Assembly (NCBI GenBank): GCA_035485275.1
Contig: DATHOE010000012.1
Location: 198,815-262,814 of the forward strand
DNA length: 64,000 nucleotides
Direction of reading: 5' to 3'
DNA from: DAIDJD01 sp035485275
GTDB taxonomy: Bacteria; Oederibacteriota; JAJYGY01; DAIDJD01
Part shown: positions 23,956 through 31,849 of the stretch, in pieces
Position numbering within the stretch: the first letter of the stretch is position 1
Layout of the letters: every line of letters starts with the position of its first letter
The notes under the pieces: model-generated
Databases searched by the model: none
What the model saw: the letters and a program-made list of their open reading frames with translations, nothing else
What the model was told of the DNA's origin: nothing
Made by a program: the position numbers and the translations under genes

Positions 23956-25503
23956 ATGGCAGCACCCAACGAAAAGCTCGCGGCATCCCTGACGGTCCTT
24001 CGGGAGCTCCAGAAGGATGGCCGCCGCGTCTTTCAAAACAAGGAACTGAGCCGGGTCCATCGCGAACGTCTGGTGAAGAACGGCTTCCTGCAAGAAGTGA
24101 CCAGGGGGTGGCTGATCTCCTCCAGCCCTGGCGCCAGGGAAGGGGACAGTACCCCCTGGTACGCCTCGTTCTGGGAGTACTGCGCCCGCTACTGCGGTGT
24201 GCGTTTCGGAACGAAGTGGTATCTGTCCCCTGAGCAGTCCCTGTTTCTGCACGCGGAAAAGACCGTTATCCCGGCTCAGGTGATCATTTGTAGCCCAAAA
24301 GGAACGAACAACAACTTCAAACTGCTTTTCGGCACCTCGCTTTACGACTTGAAACAGGCGCAGATGCCGCCCGTGAACGACCTGGCCGAACGGGACGGCT
24401 TGCGGCTTTTTTCCCCGGCCGCGGCCCTGGTAAGGGTCCCGGAGACGTTTTTTGCGAACCATCCCATTGAAGTTCAGGTGGTGCTGGCGAGTTTCCGGGA
24501 CGCCTCTGATTTGCTGCGCCGCCTCTTGGCGGGCGGACATTCCAAGGTTGCGGGTCGATTGGCCGGGGCTTTTCGGCGGATCGGTCGCGCGGACGCCGCT
24601 GACGAGATCATCGCGACCATGACGGCGGCTGGATACGACGTAAGGGAGACGGATCCCTTCACGGACCGCCAGGCTCTGGCGCCGGTTCCCGCCAAGACGG
24701 CGCCCATCGTCGGACGGATCAAGGCGATGTGGGGGACCATGCGGGGGGAGGTTCTCGACATCATGCCGCCGGCGCCGGGGCTGCCTAAAAACAGGGAGGC
24801 GTATCTAAAGTCTGTCGATGCCATATACCGCACTGACGCCTACCATTCACTATCCATCGAGGGTTACACAGTTTCCGAGGCGCTGATAGAACGGGTAAGG
24901 GTCGGCAACTGGGATCCGAACAAGCACGACGCCGACCGGCAAAGCCGGGATGCGCTGGCCGCGCGCGGTTACTGGCTGGCTTTCCAAGTGGTGAAAAAGA
25001 ACATCGAGGCCATCATCGCGGGTAAAAATCCGGGCGGCTTGATTCGAACCACCCATAGAGAGTGGTATCGGGACTTATTTCAGCCCTGTGTCACGGCCGG
25101 CCTGATTTCGCCGGCGGACTTGGCCGGCTACCGCAATGACGCGGTTTACCTGCGTACGTCGCGGTATGTGCCGCCCCGCTGGGAAGCGGTGCGCGATGCG
25201 ATGCCCGAGCTGTTTGACTTGCTGGAGCATGAGCCGGAGGCCAGCGTGCGAGCCGTCCTCGGTCACTGGCTCTTCGGTTATGTGCACCCTTATCCGGACG
25301 GCAACGGACGGATGGCCCGTTTTCTTATGAACGCCGCGCTCGCCTCGGGGGGCTATCCCTGGACCGTGGTCCTGATGAAGGATCGTGCCGACTACCTGAA
25401 GGCGTTGGACCGCGCGAGCATCGACATGGATATAGGCCCATTCGCGAAGCTCATTGCGAAACGGGTTAGAGGTTCCATGAAGAAGGCGGACCGGCCGACG
25501 TGA
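23956..25503 (+). CDS. AbiEi-like regulator fused to Fic domain
   Basis: 515-aa protein; ATG at 23,956 chosen because earlier codons run through the tandem operator repeats. Residues 1-~240 resemble AbiEi-type winged-helix antitoxins (RVFQNKELSRVHRERLVKNGFLQEVTRGWL, LFSPAAALVRVPE). The C-terminal half is a Fic AMP/NMP-transferase domain with active site HPYPDGNGR at 444-452. An autoinhibitory SxxxEG (Ser298...Glu302) precedes the Fic core, so it is a class II, self-inhibited Fic protein. Its TGA overlaps the GTG start of the S1/P1 nuclease, coupling the two. Confidence 0.85.
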   Translation: MAAPNEKLAASLTVLRELQKDGRRVFQNKELSRVHRERLVKNGFLQEVTRGWLISSSPGAREGDSTPWYASFWEYCARYCGVRFGTKWYLSPEQSLFLHAEKTVIPAQVIICSPKGTNNNFKLLFGTSLYDLKQAQMPPVNDLAERDGLRLFSPAAALVRVPETFFANHPIEVQVVLASFRDASDLLRRLLAGGHSKVAGRLAGAFRRIGRADAADEIIATMTAAGYDVRETDPFTDRQALAPVPAKTAPIVGRIKAMWGTMRGEVLDIMPPAPGLPKNREAYLKSVDAIYRTDAYHSLSIEGYTVSEALIERVRVGNWDPNKHDADRQSRDALAARGYWLAFQVVKKNIEAIIAGKNPGGLIRTTHREWYRDLFQPCVTAGLISPADLAGYRNDAVYLRTSRYVPPRWEAVRDAMPELFDLLEHEPEASVRAVLGHWLFGYVHPYPDGNGRMARFLMNAALASGGYPWTVVLMKDRADYLKALDRASIDMDIGPFAKLIAKRVRGSMKKADRPT

Positions 25504-26372
25504 AACGGATCCTGATTCTTCTATTGCTCATTCCACCGACCCTGGCAGGCGCCTGGGGGCGCCAGGGGCACATGACCATCGCCCTCGTGGCGGAGGGATT
25601 GATGACGCCTGCGGCGAAGCAGATGGTGGACGAACTGCGTCGGGCGCCGGGTTGGGAAGGGTTCGAGCCGGGTGATAGCCGGTACTTCAAGACGGCGGAC
25701 GAAGAGTTGACCCGGTTCTGCCAGGGCCCGGAGGGCGGCCTGAGCTTGGTGGGAGACTGGGCGGATGCCTGGAGGGAGCGGCACCCGGAGACCGGGCCTT
25801 TGCATTTTGTGAATACCCCCTTGGATGGAGACGGGTCCGTTGCGGCTATGACGAAAGCCTGCGGAGACGGGTGCATCTTGACCAAGTTGGATCAAGAAAT
25901 TCTGGTGTTAGGGGACCGGACCGCGGATAGAACTCGAAGGCTGGAAGCCTTGCTTTGGGTGGTCCATCTAGTTGGAGACATTCACCAGCCCCTGCACTGT
26001 TCGGACAATGGAGACAAGGGCGGGAACGCTGTCGGCGTGTTCGTAGAGGGGCGGATCGGGAATCTGCATTTGACATGGGACACTGGGTTTTTCTATGTCG
26101 AGCATGCCCGTCCGAAAGACCTGGCCGCGGACCTGTTGTCGCACGAGTGCAAGGACGTGGCTGTCGTCGGACCAATTGACTCACAGACTCCCTGGGTGTG
26201 GGCACGGGAATCCTACGGGGTGGCCAAAGATTTCGTCTATCCCCAGGTCCAACGCAATGGCGGGGAATTCAGCCGTGCCGAGGTGGACTTGGCCTGGCCG
26301 GTCGTGCGGAGGCAACTGGCCAGGGCCGGGGTAAGACTGGCGGCGGTCTTGAACGGGGCGGCTAGAGAATAG
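25500..26372 (+). CDS. S1/P1-type zinc nuclease, island copy
   Basis: 290 aa, exactly the length of the chromosomal copy at 16,072 and similar throughout, including the N-terminal signal peptide ending ALAGA-W (written TLAGA here), GRQGH, GDWAD, HFVN (Asp to Asn against the chromosomal HFVD), HLVGDIHQPLH and NLHLTWD. Exported single-strand nuclease/nucleotidase. GTG start overlaps the Fic stop (GTGA). Odd as cargo: the coupling suggests either a functional partnership or a chromosomal gene captured by the island. Confidence 0.88.
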   Translation: MKRILILLLLIPPTLAGAWGRQGHMTIALVAEGLMTPAAKQMVDELRRAPGWEGFEPGDSRYFKTADEELTRFCQGPEGGLSLVGDWADAWRERHPETGPLHFVNTPLDGDGSVAAMTKACGDGCILTKLDQEILVLGDRTADRTRRLEALLWVVHLVGDIHQPLHCSDNGDKGGNAVGVFVEGRIGNLHLTWDTGFFYVEHARPKDLAADLLSHECKDVAVVGPIDSQTPWVWARESYGVAKDFVYPQVQRNGGEFSRAEVDLAWPVVRRQLARAGVRLAAVLNGAARE

Positions 26373-26450
26373 TTCGTTTGGTACTTTTGGGCAGCCCTAG
26401 CAAACCGTAATGCATTACGGTCGTATCCCGGTAGGCGTCGGGCCAAGCAC

Positions 26451-26633
26451 CCATTCTCCCCCCCTCCATCCAGAAAATCCCTATCTCCACCTACCTATTT
26501 CAGAGCCTTGGCCCCTTGTTTTTGAAAAAACCCACACCCACGCATTGACGGAGTGTGTGTGGGTTTTTTCAAAAACAAGAAACCAATGAAATAGATAAGT
26601 GGAAATAGGGAAGGATGGAGGGGAGGAGAATGG
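26451..26633. repeat. Long imperfect inverted repeat
   Basis: Arms 26,451-26,537 and 26,557-26,633 pair over most of their length. The outer 21 bases match 20/21, the inner 23 bases match perfectly (26,515-26,537 with 26,557-26,579), and only the middle stretch has gaps. The apex is ~12-19 nt around 26,541-26,552. No open frame of interest inside. Could form a giant hairpin RNA, be a MITE-like element or act as a strong terminator after the nuclease gene. Confidence 0.7.
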
Positions 26634-26735
26634 AGTTGGGAGTAGGAGTAGGAGGTTAAGTTCAAGGGCAGGGTCAAGGGCGGGGTCAGGGGAAGGGGCC
26701 AAGGGCGGGGTCACGTCGGGGTCAAGGGCAGACGT
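26634..26735 (+). repeat. G-rich short repeats
   Basis: Four copies of CAAGGGC (26,663, 26,675, 26,700, 26,723), most followed by GGGG or AGGG and TCA, giving many runs of three to four G. Intramolecular G-quadruplex formation is possible. No gene is seen from 26,373 to 26,940 apart from these repeats. Confidence 0.5.
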
Positions 26736-26940
26736 CCTTTAGGTGGTATTAGGCTTGATGCTTCGGGGCCTTTTTCATAGACTTTTTCCAGGAATCAAGC
26801 GCCCCAGTTGTGAGCGACTGAAACGCGAGAGAACACCCCACTAAACGACCTACCCATTGGCGCCCCGGTGGCCCCTGGCATGGTTGTGCTTAAACGCTCA
26901 TCGCGACCGAGAAACTGCCAGGGTCTCAACGGAGGTAGTC

Positions 26941-27606
26941 ATGCAGGACATCTCAAAGCTGTGCGCGGATTCTCTGCGCGCTTATGTCGGCGAAAATCAC
27001 GGAATCAAGCTAGGAGCGGCACACGCGCACGAACTTGTGGCCGCTAATTTTGGGTATGAATCTAGGGCGGCTTTGTTGGCGGATACAAAATACCCGCTTA
27101 GCAATTTGAAAGCAGCCGAAACTGTTATTTCTCCTCCACTTGACGTCTTGGAACTGCGGATCAAAAGGCTCCTTGGAGAGTCGCCCGCGCTGCCGGACGC
27201 CCGTTCACTCGCCGAACGCATCTATTCCGTCCTTGTCGCAGAAAAATGGATTTTAGGGGCGGTATTTTCAAGTTTCGAAGAGCTGGCGACTCTTGCGGCG
27301 AAAGAACATTTGGATCGGCGTTGGAAAAAGTTTGGACTCAACTCCACATCGATCAAACTGGACATAGACGTTGACGTCGATTTGGGGGCGGATAGTGTTT
27401 TGTTGACTGCCCTCATATCCAGGCCGCCGTCTGAACAAGTCCAGGAGCGGCTCAGGGAGTTGAAAGTTTCAATCAAGATTCCGCGCGTTGCGGCAAACTT
27501 AGGATATGGTAAACTCCAATCTCGCGAATCCAGATATACAGGCGGGGCAAGGAAAATGAGCGTTCCGGACGATGTCATATGGCCATGGCCTGCACCGGAA
27601 CGTTAG
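26941..27606 (+). CDS. Hypothetical protein with N-terminal glyoxalase-related (plasmid-type) helical domain
   Basis: 221-aa protein; ATG chosen for its strong CGGAGGTAG site. The N-terminal 50 residues (ISKLCADSLRAYVG...LGAAHAHELVAANFGYESRAALLAD) resemble the short helical domain annotated as glyoxalase-related in many plasmid and island proteins. The rest (SIKLDIDVDVDLGADSVLLTALISRPP) is unassigned. The 3' ~70% of the gene and its terminator are duplicated at 35,249, flanking the defence block. Confidence 0.6.
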   Translation: MQDISKLCADSLRAYVGENHGIKLGAAHAHELVAANFGYESRAALLADTKYPLSNLKAAETVISPPLDVLELRIKRLLGESPALPDARSLAERIYSVLVAEKWILGAVFSSFEELATLAAKEHLDRRWKKFGLNSTSIKLDIDVDVDLGADSVLLTALISRPPSEQVQERLRELKVSIKIPRVAANLGYGKLQSRESRYTGGARKMSVPDDVIWPWPAPER

Positions 27607-27683
27607 GTAACGGTTGGCTTTTACGTTCCTGAAGGAATGTTGCGGAAAAGGCCCGGACGAATTCGCTGGGCCTTTTCTTTTTA
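27142..27683 (+). repeat. Direct repeat flanking defence block, copy A
   Basis: Roughly 540 bp covering codons ~68-221 of the 26,941 gene plus its terminator, matched by 35,249-35,781 with many base changes. The copies delimit an ~7.6-kb block containing TIR, McrBC and associated genes. Confidence 0.75.
27646..27678 (+). terminator. Rho-independent terminator
   Basis: AAAAGGCCC (27,646-27,654) pairs with GGGCCTTTT (27,668-27,676) and is followed by CTTTTT. Ends the 26,941 gene. Confidence 0.7.
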
Positions 27684-27740
27684 GTCGTAAACAGCTGATT
27701 GGGACTAAGATCAGGTGATTAGTATCTGTTACAGGGCAAG

Positions 27741-27774
27741 GGGGATGACGTTGCCAAGGGACGGGGATGACGTT
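27741..27774 (+). promoter_or_regulatory. Direct repeats upstream of the TIR operon
   Basis: GGGGATGACGTT occurs at 27,741-27,752 and 27,763-27,774, spaced 22 bp (about two helical turns), ending 31 bp before the TIR gene start. Candidate activator or repressor sites. Confidence 0.4.
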
Positions 27775-27805
27775 ATCCTTTTTGGAATTCAGCTCAGAGG
27801 GAAGG

Positions 27806-28192
27806 ATGGCCAAAAGGACGTTTATCAGCTTCGACTACGAGCATGATGAAGACCTGAAGATCATGCTGGTCGGCCAGGCGGGAAACAAGGATACGCCTTT
27901 CTCGATTTCCGATTGGTCGCTTAAGGAACCGTTGACGGGAGACTGGAAGGCAAAAGTCCGGGAGCGCATGAAGAAGGTTGAAGTCGTGGCCGTCATGTGC
28001 GGCGAGCACACCGATGCGGCTTCCGGCGTGGATGCCGAGGTAAGCATCGCCCAAGAGGAGAAAATCCCCTACTTCTTGCTCAACGGGCGCGCAGAAAAAG
28101 TCTGCAAAAAACCCAAGACAGCCAAGGCTGATGACAAGATTTACACCTGGAGCTGGGACAATCTCAAAATACTGATCGGTGGTGGGCGGTGA
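27806..28192 (+). CDS. TIR-like (DUF1863/ThsB-type) protein
   Basis: 128-aa protein starting MAKRTFISFDYEHDEDLKIMLV, the beta-A/alpha-A pattern of MTH538-type TIR domains, followed by FSISDWSLKEPL, VVAVMCGEHTDAASGVDAEVSIAQ (catalytic-Glu region) and PYFLLNGR. Such domains sense or hydrolyse NAD+ or make NAD-derived signals in Thoeris-like defence. Its stop overlaps the GTG of the membrane protein gene (GTGA). A ThsA-type effector is absent; the membrane protein is the probable partner. Confidence 0.8.
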   Translation: MAKRTFISFDYEHDEDLKIMLVGQAGNKDTPFSISDWSLKEPLTGDWKAKVRERMKKVEVVAVMCGEHTDAASGVDAEVSIAQEEKIPYFLLNGRAEKVCKKPKTAKADDKIYTWSWDNLKILIGGGR

Positions 28193-28689
28193 GCGACAGC
28201 CGGCCACTTGAGAATCTGTGGACCGCGAAGAAACGCCTGTCCAAGGCCGAAGAGGCCGTCGCGTTTGAGCAGTATAAAATGTACGTCCAGCTTGCCGACC
28301 ACATCAGCGACCGTCGGGACAAGGCCAACAATTTTTTCCTGTCGCTGAACACCGGCGTCATCACGGCGGTGGGTTTCCTTTGGGATAAGCATACCGTCAT
28401 ACAGCCCAAAGAGCTCATTGTTTTTCCCCTCGGCGCCCTTTTGGCGTTTTGCTACTTTTGGCATCGCTTGGTGAAATCATACCGGCAATTGACCACTCAG
28501 AAATTCATCTTGATCGGGGCTGTCGAGGAGCGCTTGCCTGTCCGATTTTGGTCCACCGAATGGAAGCTGTTGGGGGAGGGGAAGGATACCAAAAAATATT
28601 CCCCGCTATCGGAGTTGGAGGAAAAGGTGCCGATCGTTTTCGGCGCTATTTACATCGGCATTGCGGTTATCACCTGGTTCTGGAGTTGA
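28189..28689 (+). CDS. RipA/SLATT-like two-helix membrane protein
   Basis: 166-aa protein with two membrane helices (FFLSLNTGVITAVGFLW and LIVFPLGALLAFCYFWHRL) and another hydrophobic C-terminal segment (VFGAIYIGIAVITWFW). The motif FEQYKMYVQLADHISDRRDKAN before the first helix is characteristic of RipA-like/SLATT-type small membrane proteins, several of which serve as pore-forming effectors of nucleotide-dependent defence. Translationally coupled to the TIR gene, so it is likely the membrane effector or partner. Confidence 0.65.
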   Translation: MSDSRPLENLWTAKKRLSKAEEAVAFEQYKMYVQLADHISDRRDKANNFFLSLNTGVITAVGFLWDKHTVIQPKELIVFPLGALLAFCYFWHRLVKSYRQLTTQKFILIGAVEERLPVRFWSTEWKLLGEGKDTKKYSPLSELEEKVPIVFGAIYIGIAVITWFWS

Positions 28690-28692
28690 GTC

Positions 28693-28848
28693 ATGTTCGA
28701 GCGCGCGGACGGCGAGAAGTTGGTCGGAGAAATTGAGCAGACATACAAGATTAACCTGAATGCCCGCGTTGACATGAAACTGAAAAACTTACTCGCTGAA
28801 CGTGGGTTTGACTCATTGAGCCAGCTTTTGAAATCTTTCCGGGGTTAA
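28693..28848 (+). CDS. 51-aa small protein downstream of TIR/membrane pair
   Basis: ATG lies 3 nt after the membrane gene stop. The sequence ends KINLNARVDMKLKNLLAERGFDSLSQLLKSF-like, reminiscent of a short ribbon-helix-helix unit (beta strand then two helices). Possibly a regulator or third component. Function unknown. Confidence 0.5.
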   Translation: MFERADGEKLVGEIEQTYKINLNARVDMKLKNLLAERGFDSLSQLLKSFRG

Positions 28849-29003
28849 GCCGAATCGCACTCGAAAAAACGCAGGATATTTCCCAGCTTTTATATGGAGG
28901 CTGGGAGGTTTTTGGAAGGGGCGGTCGGTCCCCCCCTTTTTCGCAGCTGGGGATCGCTAGATGTAGTCTGGGTGGGACAAATTGCCAACCTTGGGAGGGG
29001 CGG

Positions 29004-29507
29004 GTGAGCCAGAAGCAGGAAGCAGCGCAACTAGTCGCAACCTTGAAGAGCGGCGGATTCCGGGCTGAATGCCCGGGGTGCCAAGAAACCTTCAAGCTTA
29101 AGGATGCCAGCCTTTTTGTAGGGGACGATTTTTCAAAAGAGGCCCTGGCGGTTTACGACCAGCGCCTGGCCGAGATCAAGCAGCACAAGGCGGCCCTCAA
29201 AGAGCTGGAGAGGTCGATCTCAGCCAAGTCGGAAACTGGTGCGCGAACCACCAACCTCGGATTTATCTACGAGCGCCTAGCCCCAACCCTGAAAGGCTTC
29301 AAGCTCGATCCGAACGATTGCCGTTCTCTATTCGACCCCATCGATTATGTCGTTTTCAATGGCTTGAGCAAAACGGGCAGGGTCGACTCGATTGTTTTCA
29401 TGGACGTGAAGTCCGGCGAAGCTCGCCTTTCCAAAAAGCAAAAAGCCATCCAGAACCTAGTGGAAGCCTCGAAAGTCACCTTCCAAACTTACGAGGCAGC
29501 GAAATGA
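29004..29507 (+). CDS. Holliday-junction-resolvase-related endonuclease (first of pair)
   Basis: 167-aa protein matching the family related to archaeal Holliday junction resolvases. A Cys pair near the N-terminus (CPGC), a central helical/coiled segment (LKELERSISAKS) and the nuclease signature FDPIDYVVFNGL...VDSIVFMDVKSG follow, where Asp and the DxK form the RecB/Hjc-type metal site. GTG start after GGGAGGGG. Overlaps the next gene by ATGA; the two are homologous in domain layout. Begins the operon that continues into mcrBC. Confidence 0.7.
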   Translation: MSQKQEAAQLVATLKSGGFRAECPGCQETFKLKDASLFVGDDFSKEALAVYDQRLAEIKQHKAALKELERSISAKSETGARTTNLGFIYERLAPTLKGFKLDPNDCRSLFDPIDYVVFNGLSKTGRVDSIVFMDVKSGEARLSKKQKAIQNLVEASKVTFQTYEAAK

Positions 29508-30016
29508 GCAATGCCCTGCTCGACTACTTCCGCCTCCAGCGTCAGGTCTTCTGCCTCTGTCCCAAGTGCGCCACTATCCATCGCCTGAGCGATCTGCACC
29601 TCTTCCTGCCCCACGGCAAACCAGCCAAAGACTGGCTGGACTCTATCGAGGCCGAGGAGTTCCGCCTGCAAGAAGAGGAAGAGCGGATAGAGGAGAAGCG
29701 GCAGCACCTGCAGGAAAGGGCCAGGGAGATCGGGCGACGTCAGGCGGCTGTCCAGGTCAAGAAGGTGGACCGGGTCTTTAGTCCCCGGAAGCTGAACGCT
29801 GACGATGCCAAGGTGATCTTCCACCCGGTCGACTTCCTCGTATTCCAGGGCATGAAAGAGGACGGCGAGGTGAACCGCCTGTTGATCCTGGACCGGAAGC
29901 GCAACGACAAGGACCAGTTAAGGCTTCAGGACAGCGTGCAGTCGGCTGTGAGCAAAAAAAGGTTCGAGTGGCAGACGTTGAGGGTCACCGCAGAAGGGGC
30001 TGTGTCAGTCGACTGA
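29504..30016 (+). CDS. Holliday-junction-resolvase-related endonuclease (second of pair)
   Basis: 170-aa homologue of the preceding protein: N-terminal CPKC, a long charged coiled coil (EAEEFRLQEEEERIEEKRQHLQ, residues ~45-80) and the nuclease region FHPVDFLVFQGM...LLILDRKRND with Asp and DxK. Starts at ATG overlapping the previous stop. The pair may form a heterodimer that supports or replaces McrC cleavage. 36 nt separate it from mcrB. Confidence 0.7.
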   Translation: MSNALLDYFRLQRQVFCLCPKCATIHRLSDLHLFLPHGKPAKDWLDSIEAEEFRLQEEEERIEEKRQHLQERAREIGRRQAAVQVKKVDRVFSPRKLNADDAKVIFHPVDFLVFQGMKEDGEVNRLLILDRKRNDKDQLRLQDSVQSAVSKKRFEWQTLRVTAEGAVSVD

Positions 30017-30052
30017 GATCGCTAGCTAGCATTGGACCAATAGGGGGGACGC

Positions 30053-31849
30053 GTGGCTCGATTCAATGAACGCAACGTAAGTGAAACCTACAAGGCTGCG
30101 GAGCACTTTCGCCGCGAGTGCCTACTTCGAAACGGCTCCCTATTGTTCGAGGGCACCGACCTTTGGTCCGCGGAAAACCTGGCCAAACTTCACAAAGCGT
30201 TTGTGGAAGCACCCGACACGGGGACTCGCTCCTTCACGGAGAAGTTCCGTGATCAGGTGACGCCCGCTGGCCAAACTGTCCTCCGTTTGGCCGCCGAAGC
30301 TCTGAGCGTCTACTTCCTATTCCCATCCAACGTGGGCGGCTTTCGGAAACGCGAGCTGGTGAGTGAGGTACTGGGGTGGGGCGGCGACACACTACCCAGC
30401 GACAATGACGTATTTAGGGCGTTTGAAAGAGGGATAGGGAGCGGTGGCCAGGGCTTCAACACTCGTCGCCCTTGGGAACTTGGGTTCTTGATCAGCTTTG
30501 TGCATGTCTGGAAGAAGCTCCGCGCCCCCGAACAAGCGAAGGCTCTTTCCGACCCCTGGAAGTTCAAGGAACTGCTGGATGCGACGGAGGAAGGTGCCGA
30601 GAACAAGCAGATGCGTCATATGCTCCTCCATCTCCTGTTCCCGGACGAGTTTGAACGCATTGCGAGCGGCAGGCATAAACGTCGCATCCTGGAGGCGTTT
30701 TCGGGCCTCGTCGAGGATGCCGAACAAGATGACGACAAGAACCTACTGGTGGTCCGGCGGGCGTTGGAAAAGCTCCTACCTGGGAAAGAGCTCGATTTCT
30801 ACTGGGAGCCTCTGAGGGGCGCTTGGCATGATTTATCCGACGCGGGTGAGGATGACCTTGCACCTCTCGAGTTGGTACACCACAAAAAACAAGTCGTGTT
30901 GTTCGGACCTCCGGGCACGGGTAAGACCTACTCGGCCAAGCTACTTGCTGAGCGGATCATTCGGTCGGCTGCGTTGAAGTCCATGGGTCCAACCCGATAT
31001 TTCAAGGACTTGGCGGTAGTCGATGCAGCGGTCAAGGACGCCAACGTTCACCGTTTGCAACTGCATCCGGCCTACAGCTATGAGGACTTCATCCGAGGTC
31101 TGCACGTCGCGGAAGGCGGGGCTACCGAGTACCGACTGGGATATTTGCCTCTACTAGCCAAAGAGATCAAAGAGTCGAAGGCTGAGCCCCGGCTGCCTCA
31201 TGTCTTGATACTCGACGAGATCAACCGAACCGATCTCAGCCGAATGCTGGGCGAAGCCTTTTCACTTCTCGAAGACCGAAATCAGGTCGTCGAACTGCCT
31301 GCTCGTGGTAAGGGCGGGGAGAAGATGGCTTTCAGCATCCCTGCCGACCTTTACGTCATCGGTACGATGAACTTGATCGACCAATCCATCGAACAGGTCG
31401 ACTTCGCTTTGCGCCGTCGTTTTCTGTGGATCGAGTGCCCTTTCGACCCGGAGGCGCTGGTCGAAGCGTCAAAAGCTATTTGGGGAGATAAACAAGCAGG
31501 GCAGGATTGGGACCGGGTTGAGCCTGATTTCAGGAAGCTTGCCACAGCGGCAACTTTACTGAACCAAGAGGTTAAAAAGAGCCCCCTGCTCGGGGCGCAA
31601 TACGAGATCGGGCATACCTATTTCTTTGATGTTGTTTCCTTTCTGGTGAACTATCTCGAGGCGAGCCGCCGTGGGCGGAAGAACATGCTGTGGAGCAAGA
31701 AGGATGCTCTACAGCCTGTCCATCAGGTTTGGCGACTGTCGCTACGTCCCCTGCTCCATGAATATCTGTCAGGACTCGACGCGGGGGCTCGTGAGGCGGA
31801 GTTGAAGCGCCTGGGAGAGGTCTTCTTAACGCCCCCGGCGGCCGAGTGA
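30053..31849 (+). CDS. mcrB: McrB-like GTP-dependent restriction ATPase
   Basis: 598-aa protein. The N-terminal ~270 residues are a unique, probably DNA- or modification-binding domain. The AAA+ core has Walker A GPPGTGK at 285-291, Walker B LILDEINR near 386, and IGTMNLIDQSIEQVDFALRRRF, in which MNLIDQS corresponds to the McrB MNTADRS GTP-binding signature. Motor subunit that translocates DNA and recruits McrC; known relatives restrict modified cytosine DNA. The GTG of mcrC overlaps its stop. Confidence 0.88.
   Translation: MARFNERNVSETYKAAEHFRRECLLRNGSLLFEGTDLWSAENLAKLHKAFVEAPDTGTRSFTEKFRDQVTPAGQTVLRLAAEALSVYFLFPSNVGGFRKRELVSEVLGWGGDTLPSDNDVFRAFERGIGSGGQGFNTRRPWELGFLISFVHVWKKLRAPEQAKALSDPWKFKELLDATEEGAENKQMRHMLLHLLFPDEFERIASGRHKRRILEAFSGLVEDAEQDDDKNLLVVRRALEKLLPGKELDFYWEPLRGAWHDLSDAGEDDLAPLELVHHKKQVVLFGPPGTGKTYSAKLLAERIIRSAALKSMGPTRYFKDLAVVDAAVKDANVHRLQLHPAYSYEDFIRGLHVAEGGATEYRLGYLPLLAKEIKESKAEPRLPHVLILDEINRTDLSRMLGEAFSLLEDRNQVVELPARGKGGEKMAFSIPADLYVIGTMNLIDQSIEQVDFALRRRFLWIECPFDPEALVEASKAIWGDKQAGQDWDRVEPDFRKLATAATLLNQEVKKSPLLGAQYEIGHTYFFDVVSFLVNYLEASRRGRKNMLWSKKDALQPVHQVWRLSLRPLLHEYLSGLDAGAREAELKRLGEVFLTPPAAE

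Noticed and set aside
26451..26633. Insertion sequence ends
   Set aside because: Inverted repeat has no transposase or coding capacity between the arms.
29004..30016. Single frameshifted nuclease gene
   Set aside because: Each part has its own start, ribosome-binding context, Cys pair and complete nuclease motif, so they are two genes.
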